This document shows, one piece after another, positions 29,857 through 35,950 of a stretch of DNA of 35,950 bases. Both the position numbers and the translations under genes were made by a program. The stretch comes from an uncultured Eubacteriales bacterium (GTDB lineage Bacteria > Bacillota > Clostridia > TANB77 > CAG-508). The stretch covers positions 1-35,950 of the forward strand of contig CABUJR010000015.1 of NCBI GenBank assembly GCA_902492015.1, given 5' to 3'. The notes under the pieces are model-generated. The model saw only the letters and a list, made by a program, of their open reading frames with translations, ran no database searches and was not told the DNA's origin. Each line of letters opens with the position of its first letter. The stretch's first letter is position 1.

Positions 29857-30879
29857 ATGGATAACTCTTTATTGAAACAAGTTTTAAGAGAATATGATGA
29901 AAAAAGAACTAGAGCAATTTTAGAAGCAGAAAATAGAAAAAAAGAATTATTAAAAGTTAATCCAAAACTTTTAGAAATTGAAAATGAACTATCTAGAATT
30001 TCTATTGAAACCTCAAAAGCTATTCTTTTAGCACCTCAAAAGCAAAAAAATTCTTTAATATCTGAACTTAAAAAGAAAACAACCGCTTTAATTAAAGAAA
30101 AGAATAACTTTATAAAAAATCTTTCTAAAGAAAATAACTACTTAAATCCACATTTTGATTGCAAATTGTGTAAAGATACTGGATATATTCAAAAAGATGG
30201 CTCATCTGTAATGTGTTCTTGTTTAAAACAAAGAATTTTTGATATAGCATATAATAAATCAAATATGGGAAATTTAGAAAGAGAAAATTTTTCTAATTTT
30301 AATATAAGAATTTTTTCTGATAAACCAGATAAAGAAAAATATAAATCTGAAATTTCACCTCGTGAAAATATTCAAATAATTAGAGAAAAAGCTAAAAACT
30401 TTATAGAAAATTTTGATGACCCTGAAGAAAAAAATCTTATATTTACTGGAAATACTGGTGTAGGAAAAACATTTTTAACAAATTGTATAGCAAATGAAGT
30501 ATTAAAACTTGGAAAAACAGTATTATATCAAACAGCTCCAGTAATGTTTGATGAAATAAATGATGTAAAATTTGGACGTGAACATGCCAAATTTGATTTA
30601 TATGAAAATTTATTAAATGTTGATTTACTTATTATAGATGATTTAGGAACAGAAAAAATTACAGATACTAAAATTACAGAATTATTTACTATAATAAATA
30701 CTAGACTATTAAATCAAAATCACAAAATTACTAAAACCATTATCTCTACCAATTTAAATGTTGATGAATTGTTTAAAACTTATACTACTAGAATAGGCTC
30801 TAGATTAGCTGGTAGTTATAGATTTTTAAGATTCTTTGGTGAAGATTTAAGATTCAAAAAAAGTAAAAAAGAAAAATAA
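29857..30879 (+). CDS. DnaI/DnaC-type helicase loader ATPase
   Basis: A 340-aa AAA+ protein. Residues 1-100 are a charged helical region. A zinc-binding site follows (CKLCKDTGYI and MCSC, residues about 107-129), as in B. subtilis DnaI. The ATPase domain starts near residue 170, with Walker A GNTGVGKT (about 201-208), Walker B LLIIDDLGTE (about 264-273), sensor 1 ISTNL and the arginine-finger region TRIGSRLAG. It loads the replicative helicase onto DNA together with the DnaD-like protein encoded 59 bases upstream. The ribosome binding site is weak and distant (AAAGGG). Confidence 0.9.
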   Translation: MDNSLLKQVLREYDEKRTRAILEAENRKKELLKVNPKLLEIENELSRISIETSKAILLAPQKQKNSLISELKKKTTALIKEKNNFIKNLSKENNYLNPHFDCKLCKDTGYIQKDGSSVMCSCLKQRIFDIAYNKSNMGNLERENFSNFNIRIFSDKPDKEKYKSEISPRENIQIIREKAKNFIENFDDPEEKNLIFTGNTGVGKTFLTNCIANEVLKLGKTVLYQTAPVMFDEINDVKFGREHAKFDLYENLLNVDLLIIDDLGTEKITDTKITELFTIINTRLLNQNHKITKTIISTNLNVDELFKTYTTRIGSRLAGSYRFLRFFGEDLRFKKSKKEK

Positions 30880-30932
30880 AAAATTAATAGATATAAAAAT
30901 AATCAACAAATTAAATATCAATTAATAACAAG

Positions 30933-30980
30933 AGATGATCAGTTAAAGCAAATTATTCTTAACTGATCATCTTATTTTTT
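30933..30980 (+). terminator. Terminator of the helicase loader gene
   Basis: A perfect 14-bp stem (30933-30946 with 30959-30972), 12-base loop, then TATTTTTTT. Confidence 0.93.
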
Positions 30981-31023
30981 TACATCAATTTTTAGTAATT
31001 ATTTTTCAATATAATTCATACTT

Positions 31024-31644
31024 CTACTTTTTATTTATATGATTTATTATCATTTTTTCAACTATACGAATATTTTTTCTAACTTGAGATTTTAAATTCC
31101 ATTTCTTTAAATTATAATTTTCAAAAAGAATTTTGTAAAATTCCTCAATTTCTTCTTTAGAAAAAGTATCATCAATTTTTCTTTGAGCCCATTCTAAAAA
31201 ATTTATCCATTCTATATACATTTCTTTATTTTTTGAGTATATTTTATTATTTCCATTTACCCATTCATTTACTGTTATTTCTTTTGCCTCTTCTAATATG
31301 CATTGTTCTGAATTATAGAAATAATCTCTTTTTAAATTTTCTGGAACTAGTGGAAACATTACACATTGCATTGGTTTTACTGCATGAATACTGCATCCTT
31401 TTATTTCTTCATTATAGAAAATACATTGCTTTTCCTCTTTTACTGTTTTCAATACTAATTCAAGTACATTTCCAGATAATCTATCTGTATATTTTTCTAT
31501 AAATTCCTTGGGCATTATTTTTAGAAATTTACATATTTTGCACAAATTTAATGGACTAATTCTTATATCTCCTCTATATATACAACATTTTTCACATCTT
31601 ATACAACCCAATTTAACTTTTGACTTTAATGTTAATATATCCAT
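31024..31644 (-). CDS. YkgJ family cysteine cluster protein
   Basis: A 206-aa cytosolic protein. The N-terminus holds the family signature, a CxxCxxCC cluster (CIRCEKCC, residues 14-21). More cysteines follow: CKICKF near 34-39, QCIFY near 73, GCSIHAVKPMQC near 82-93, and QCILEE near 115. This pattern is known from the YkgJ/FliB-like (UPF0153) group, thought to bind zinc or an iron-sulfur cluster; FliB members methylate flagellin lysines. No flagellar gene is nearby, so I keep the generic name. The C-terminal third is a Lys/Glu-rich helical tail. The ribosome binding site is purine-rich (AGAGAGAG). Confidence 0.85.
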   Translation of the reverse strand: MDILTLKSKVKLGCIRCEKCCIYRGDIRISPLNLCKICKFLKIMPKEFIEKYTDRLSGNVLELVLKTVKEEKQCIFYNEEIKGCSIHAVKPMQCVMFPLVPENLKRDYFYNSEQCILEEAKEITVNEWVNGNNKIYSKNKEMYIEWINFLEWAQRKIDDTFSKEEIEEFYKILFENYNLKKWNLKSQVRKNIRIVEKMIINHINKK

Positions 31645-31682
31645 AACTCTCTCTTTCGAAATAAAATTAAATTTTTATACAT

Positions 31683-31720
31683 AATAAAAGTGACTTTCAA
31701 AAGTCACTTTTATTTTTTTA
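31683..31720 (-). terminator. Terminator after gyrA (bidirectional shape)
   Basis: A perfect stem with AAAGTGACTTT/AAAGTCACTTT at its core (31683-31697 with 31700-31714) lies directly after the gyrA stop. T-rich bases flank both sides. Confidence 0.8.
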
Positions 31721-34150
31721 TTCATCTTCTTGTTCAACTATTTTTTCTATACTTACAACTTTTCCATCATTTGTTCTCATTAATGTAACACCTTGTGTTG
31801 ATCTTCCTAGAACACTAATTTCACCAGTATTTAATCTTATAATTGTTCCTGTATCTGTTATAAGCATTATATCTTCTACACCTGTTACTATCTTAATTCC
31901 AACAATTTCTCCTGTTTTTGGTGTTATTTTATAAGTAATAACTCCTCTTCCACCTCTATTTTGTACTCTATACTCATCAAGTTCTGTTCTCTTACCAAAA
32001 CCATTTTCTGTGATAGCAAGTAATGTAGCTTTACTTCCTGAAATAATTGGTTCCATTCCTATAATGTAATCTCCATCATCAAGTCTCATTCCAATTACAC
32101 CTTGTGCTGTTCTTCCTACTGGTCTAACATCTTTTTCATCAAATGTTATACTCATTCCTTTTCTTGTTACAAGTACAACATTATCCTCTCCATCTGTCAT
32201 TCTAACATCTATTAATTCATCATCTTCTTTTAATGTTATTCCTAATAAACCTGTTCTTCTATTAGAATCATATTCTGCAAGTGGAGTTTTCTTTATTAAA
32301 CCATTTCTTGTTGCCATTAATAAATATTTTCCTTCTGCAAAGTTTTGAATTGGTATTATTGCAGAAATTTTTTCTCCACCTTCTAAATTTAATAAATTAA
32401 CAATAGCTGTTCCTTTAGCTGTTCTTCCAGCTTCTGGAATTTCAAAGCCACGCAATCTATACATTTTTCCTTTATTACTAAAGAATAATATTGTATCATG
32501 AGTAGATGCTGTAAATATTTCTTTAACAAAATCATCTTCTCTTGTTGCAATACCAGTAATTCCTTTTCCACCTCTTTTTTGACTTTTATATGTATCTACC
32601 GGCATTCTTTTAATGTATCCTAATCTTGTTAATGCAATTACTGTTTGCTCTTCTTTTATTAAATCTTCGTCTTCGAACTCACCTTCTGCAGCTGCAATTT
32701 TAGTTAATCTTTCATCACCAAATTTATCTCTTATTTCTAAAAGTTCTGTTTTTATAATATCAAAAACTAAAGATTCACTAGCTAAAATTTCTTTATAATA
32801 AGCAATTAATTTCATAAGTTCTGCGTATTCTTCTTCTAGTTTTTCTCTTTGCAAACCAGATAGTCTTTTTAATTGCATATCTAAAATTGCTTGAGCTTGT
32901 ATATCTGTTAATTTAAATCTCTCCATTAATCTTTCTTTTGCATCATCATAAGATTCACGAATGATTTTTATTACTTCATCAATATTATCAATAGCTATTA
33001 TTAAGCCTTCTAATATATGAGCTCTTGCTTCAGCTTTATCTAATTCAAATTTGGTTCTTCTTAAAATAACTTCTCTTCTATGTTTAATATATTCTTCTAA
33101 ACATTGTTTTAATGTTAAAATTTTAGGCTCTCCATTTACTAAAGCAAGCATAATAACACCAAAAGTATCTTGCATTTGTGTATGTTTGAATAATTGATTT
33201 AAAATTACTTGAGGTCTAGCATCTCTTTTTAATTCAATAACAATTCTTACTTTTTCTTTTCTATCTGATTCATCTCTTACTTCAGATATTCCCTCTATTT
33301 TTTTATCTTTTACTAATTCATCTATTTTAATTATTAAATTTGCTTTATTAACTTGATAAGGCAGTGAAGAAACAATTATTCTTTGTCTATTTCCAGACAT
33401 CTCTTCAATTTCAGTTTCTGCTCTAACTGTTATTTTTCCTCTACCTGTTGTATATGCTTCTTTTATTCCCTCTCTTCCAAGTATCATTGCTCCTGTTGGG
33501 AAATCTGGACCTTTTATTATTTCCATTAATTCTTCATTTGTAACATTATCATCATCTATTACTTTTATTGCACCATCAATTACTTCTGTTAAGTTATGTG
33601 GTGGTATATTTGTTGCCATACCTACAGCTATACCAGAAGATCCATTTATTAATAATGATGGTATTTTTGATGGAAGTACAGTTGGCTCTTGAAGTCTATC
33701 ATCATAGTTTGGCATAAAATCAACTGTGTTTTTTTCAATGTCTACTAACATTTGTTCAGCAATTTTTGACATTCTAGATTCTGTGTACCTCATTGCAGCT
33801 GCTCCGTCACCATCTATAGAACCGAAATTACCATGTCCATCTATTAATGTATATCTCATTGAGAAATCTTGTGCTAATCTTACCATAGCATCATATACAG
33901 AAGAATCTCCATGTGGATGGTATCTACCTAAAACAGATCCAACAGTATTAGCACACTTTCTGTATGGTTTATCTGATGTTATACCATCTTCATGCATAGA
34001 ATAAAGAATTCTTCTATGTACTGGTTTTAAACCATCTCTAACATCTGGCAATGCACGAGAAACAATAACACTCATAGCATAGTCAATATACGCTGTTTTC
34101 ATTTCTGTTTCTATGTTTCTTTCAATTATTTTTCCATCTTGCCTTTCCAT
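31718..34150 (-). CDS. gyrA: DNA gyrase subunit A
   Basis: An 810-aa type IIA topoisomerase subunit that cuts and rejoins DNA in the gyrase A2B2 complex to introduce negative supercoils. The catalytic Tyr122 lies in AAAMRYTES. The quinolone-determining region keeps E. coli numbering: GDSSVYDA has Ser83 and Asp87 intact, with Ser in place of Ala at 84. In the C-terminal beta-pinwheel the GyrA box QKRGGKG (about residue 525) is present; this separates it from ParC. The last residues are acidic. The gene stands alone, without gyrB in the window. The ribosome binding site is GAGG. Confidence 0.97.
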   Translation of the reverse strand: MERQDGKIIERNIETEMKTAYIDYAMSVIVSRALPDVRDGLKPVHRRILYSMHEDGITSDKPYRKCANTVGSVLGRYHPHGDSSVYDAMVRLAQDFSMRYTLIDGHGNFGSIDGDGAAAMRYTESRMSKIAEQMLVDIEKNTVDFMPNYDDRLQEPTVLPSKIPSLLINGSSGIAVGMATNIPPHNLTEVIDGAIKVIDDDNVTNEELMEIIKGPDFPTGAMILGREGIKEAYTTGRGKITVRAETEIEEMSGNRQRIIVSSLPYQVNKANLIIKIDELVKDKKIEGISEVRDESDRKEKVRIVIELKRDARPQVILNQLFKHTQMQDTFGVIMLALVNGEPKILTLKQCLEEYIKHRREVILRRTKFELDKAEARAHILEGLIIAIDNIDEVIKIIRESYDDAKERLMERFKLTDIQAQAILDMQLKRLSGLQREKLEEEYAELMKLIAYYKEILASESLVFDIIKTELLEIRDKFGDERLTKIAAAEGEFEDEDLIKEEQTVIALTRLGYIKRMPVDTYKSQKRGGKGITGIATREDDFVKEIFTASTHDTILFFSNKGKMYRLRGFEIPEAGRTAKGTAIVNLLNLEGGEKISAIIPIQNFAEGKYLLMATRNGLIKKTPLAEYDSNRRTGLLGITLKEDDELIDVRMTDGEDNVVLVTRKGMSITFDEKDVRPVGRTAQGVIGMRLDDGDYIIGMEPIISGSKATLLAITENGFGKRTELDEYRVQNRGGRGVITYKITPKTGEIVGIKIVTGVEDIMLITDTGTIIRLNTGEISVLGRSTQGVTLMRTNDGKVVSIEKIVEQEDE

Positions 34151-34186
34151 TTATTAACCTCTTTTCTTATAATTCTTTCCTCTTGC

Positions 34187-34215
34187 ATTATATAAAAATA
34201 TTACCAAAAAATCAA
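34187..34215 (-). promoter_or_regulatory. Promoter of gyrA
   Basis: TTGATT (34210-34215) and TATAAT (34187-34192) on the minus strand with a 17-base spacer. Confidence 0.8.
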
Positions 34216-34216
34216 G

Positions 34217-34257
34217 AAAAAACGGCAAAAACTTGTCTGTTTTTTACCGTTTTTTTA
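34217..34257 (-). terminator. Terminator of the right-end minus-strand operon
   Basis: AACGG and CCGTT frame an A-run/T-run stem. On the minus strand it ends in GCCGTTTTTTCTTG. It overlaps the -35 end of the gyrA promoter by no bases, but lies within two of it. Confidence 0.75.
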
Positions 34258-34313
34258 TCTAATTTAGATAACTTTTTTTAATATTTTAGTCAATATTCTT
34301 TAATTTCAATTAA

Positions 34314-35048
34314 TTATAATTTTTCAGCAAGTTTTATTTCTTCTTCTGTAATATCAAAATTCTTTCCATTATTTTTTATTAAGCTATGTAGATTTTCTAT
34401 CTTTCTTGCTTCATTAATTACATTTTCCAAAGGCACTGTTTTTGATAAATAATTTTTTATATTTTTATATGCTTTTTCCATTTCTGAAAAGTCTTTATTT
34501 CCGTAAGATTGGTTCCATTTTTCACAATAATTTTCTAATTTCTCAACTGCTTTTATTTGATTTGTAAGGGTTTCTTCTATTTTGTTACTTATGGAACTTA
34601 TTATTGTATTTTTTCCTTTTTTAATCATATTTGAAATACTATTATCTATTAAATTCTTCTTTTTAGCAAAATTAAGAGCTAAATCAAATAAATCTGATAC
34701 TTTATCTAATATTCCACCATTCTTTACTGCAAGTTGTATTTGAGAAACATTTTCAAAATTCCCAGTTATAATTCCTAAAGCACTTTTTCCAAAATTAATA
34801 CCTGAATTAATGACTTCTTTTAATCCTTCAGAAAAACCCTGGTTTAGTATTACATCTTTAATATCTATTATTTGATCTTCTATTAAATCTGGTAAAACAG
34901 CCTTTAAGCCAATATCCACTGCCATATTTACTGCTTTTCCAATATCTGATTCTAAAAAAGTCTTTTGCGCTTCAAAAATTTTGTCTCCTAAACTTTGATT
35001 TAAGTCTTGCTCTATATTTATATCTTCATTTAATTCTATTTCTTTCAT
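34314..35048 (-). CDS. Orphan helical protein next to a P-loop ATPase
   Basis: I do not recognise this 244-aa protein. The start at 35048 is chosen because AAAGGAAAG lies directly upstream; an earlier in-frame ATG would overlap the preceding gene. The N-terminus is acidic (MKEIELNEDINIEQDLNQ). Residues 30-150 hold several amphipathic helices with glycine-rich turns (SEGLKEVINSGINFGKSALG), which might associate with membranes without crossing them. The C-terminal 100 residues are a Lys/Glu/Asn-rich helical bundle, probably coiled. It lies 10 bases after the ATPase gene and shares its terminator, so the two likely work together. Confidence 0.75.
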   Translation of the reverse strand: MKEIELNEDINIEQDLNQSLGDKIFEAQKTFLESDIGKAVNMAVDIGLKAVLPDLIEDQIIDIKDVILNQGFSEGLKEVINSGINFGKSALGIITGNFENVSQIQLAVKNGGILDKVSDLFDLALNFAKKKNLIDNSISNMIKKGKNTIISSISNKIEETLTNQIKAVEKLENYCEKWNQSYGNKDFSEMEKAYKNIKNYLSKTVPLENVINEARKIENLHSLIKNNGKNFDITEEEIKLAEKL

Positions 35049-35058
35049 ACTTTCCTTT

Positions 35059-35950
35059 CTATATTTTTTTGTATATTTTTTCGTATTCATTTTTCTCAAT
35101 ATTTTGAAACTTATTTGTATTTATTAAACTATTATATTTTTCACTATATTTTATATTTCCTATTATTTCAAAATTTGAAAATAATTCTTCTAAAATGCTT
35201 TCAGCTAATTGGTATTTATTTGTTTTATTAAAAACAATTTTTATTTTATCTATTTCTATATTAAAGTCTTTTAAAAAAATTTCTAAAATATTATTAGCCT
35301 TTTTTATTTCTATTAAATTCGGTTCTAATAAAAAAATTATTTTATTTGCTGATATTAAAATTGTTTTAATAAATTTATATTTAATATTTGAAGTTAGATC
35401 TAAAATTATATATTCAAAATTCTCTTTTAATTCTTTTAAAAAATTAGATAATTTATAATTTTCTATCTCACCTTTTTCATCTAAAAAAATATCAATTCTA
35501 TAAAATAAATTTAAGTTTTTTTCCAGTCTAATTATTAATTTTTTATAATTAAATTCATCTATTTTTTTATAACATTTTTTAATATTAAAAATTGTATTTA
35601 TAGAAGTATTAAAAAAATTAAAATCTATTAATAATACATCTCTATTTTTAGAGCTAATAACCTTTGAAAGTATTGAGGAAACTATACTTTTACCACTTCC
35701 ATAATTTCCTGTAATAACTATTATTTTATTATCAAATTTTTCTTTCAATTTTAATATTTTTTTATTATTTTTTGATTTAAATTTTGAGTTTAAATTTGCT
35801 TTTTTAAAATTTATATTTTCAAATTTATTTTTAATTTTTTCATAATTAAATTTATTATTTTTTTTATAATTTTTATTATTTTTTGTTATCATATTTTTAA
35901 AATTATTTATTTCTTTTTCTACTTCATTTTTTATATTATTAGAATTAAAA
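35059..35950 (-). CDS. ParA/MinD/CpaE-like P-loop ATPase, N-terminus beyond the window
   Basis: The frame stays open to the window edge. The first visible ATG (35890-35892) has no ribosome binding site and no stop lies upstream, so the true start is outside. Counting from that ATG, residues 1-50 are an Asn/Lys-rich linker. The P loop GNYGSGKS (about 62-69) is followed by a DVLLIDFNFF strand-loop near residue 85 (Walker A' type aspartate) and YIILDLTSNI (Walker B) near residue 160, the order of SIMIBI ATPases such as CpaE/TadZ and MinD. The usual first lysine of the deviant Walker A is absent. Such ATPases position protein complexes, pili or plasmids at the membrane. Extremely AT-rich coding sequence. 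Confidence 0.75.
   Translation of the reverse strand, partial: FNSNNIKNEVEKEINNFKNMITKNNKNYKKNNKFNYEKIKNKFENINFKKANLNSKFKSKNNKKILKLKEKFDNKIIVITGNYGSGKSIVSSILSKVISSKNRDVLLIDFNFFNTSINTIFNIKKCYKKIDEFNYKKLIIRLEKNLNLFYRIDIFLDEKGEIENYKLSNFLKELKENFEYIILDLTSNIKYKFIKTILISANKIIFLLEPNLIEIKKANNILEIFLKDFNIEIDKIKIVFNKTNKYQLAESILEELFSNFEIIGNIKYSEKYNSLINTNKFQNIEKNEYEKIYKKI

Noticed and set aside
31718..34150. ParC (topoisomerase IV) instead of GyrA
   Set aside because: The GyrA box QKRGGKG is present in the C-terminal domain, and residue numbering in the active-site region matches GyrA.

Overview
The window is a low-GC (roughly 30%) chromosomal segment of a Gram-positive, spore-forming Clostridia-type bacterium. 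The evidence is a SpoIIR sporulation signal protein, Bacillota-type MurA, WalJ/YycJ, PcrA, Tex, GyrA and DnaD/DnaI-like proteins, strong Shine-Dalgarno sites, TTG starts, and sigma-A-like promoters with 17-base spacers in front of many genes. Species is not assignable from the sequence alone. An uncultured gut-type Clostridia lineage is my guess.

Layout. Positions 1 to about 3,280 hold the right part of an integrative mobilizable element: a DUF3848 protein, a MobV/Pre relaxase interrupted at an A8 run, an excisionase-like HTH protein and a tyrosine integrase. Its left end is outside the window. Next comes a minus-strand tRNA operon (Lys-Glu-Thr) with a clear promoter and terminator. Then comes a large minus-strand fusion enzyme (UDP-sugar pyrophosphorylase plus phosphohexomutase), followed by a hypothetical gene. 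A plus-strand block spoIIR-murA-walJ follows.

From 10.7 to 14.0 kb lie a GC-richer orphan gene, a decayed partial copy of tex, an unlisted 37-codon membrane peptide gene with its own promoter that resembles a type I toxin, and intact tex. From 14.2 to 24.6 kb are a GNAT acetyltransferase, an ABC-F protein, a 100-aa orphan enclosed in about 45-bp inverted repeats, a 210-aa hydrophilic orphan, a COG2509-type flavoprotein, a 604-aa orphan directly downstream of pcrA, pcrA itself, and a secreted SleB-like hydrolase.

From 24.85 to 28.7 kb lie a DUF1858 redox protein and a compact type-IV-secretion-like operon (small membrane protein, VirD4/TraG-type coupling ATPase, pilin-like, VirB6/TrbL-like and VirB3/PrgI-like proteins). 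No VirB4 or relaxase lies beside it. From 28.8 to 30.9 kb are DnaD- and DnaI/DnaC-like replication proteins. The end of the window has a YkgJ-type cysteine cluster protein, gyrA, a helical orphan, and a P-loop ATPase whose start lies beyond the edge.

The most novel signals are the inverted-repeat-bounded orphan, the hidden toxin-like peptide beside a tex pseudogene, the slimmed-down T4SS-like operon, the nucleotidyltransferase/mutase fusion, the PcrA-linked 604-aa protein, and the slippery A-AAA-AAA site in the relaxase. All function calls rest on motif recognition by eye; no database search was run.
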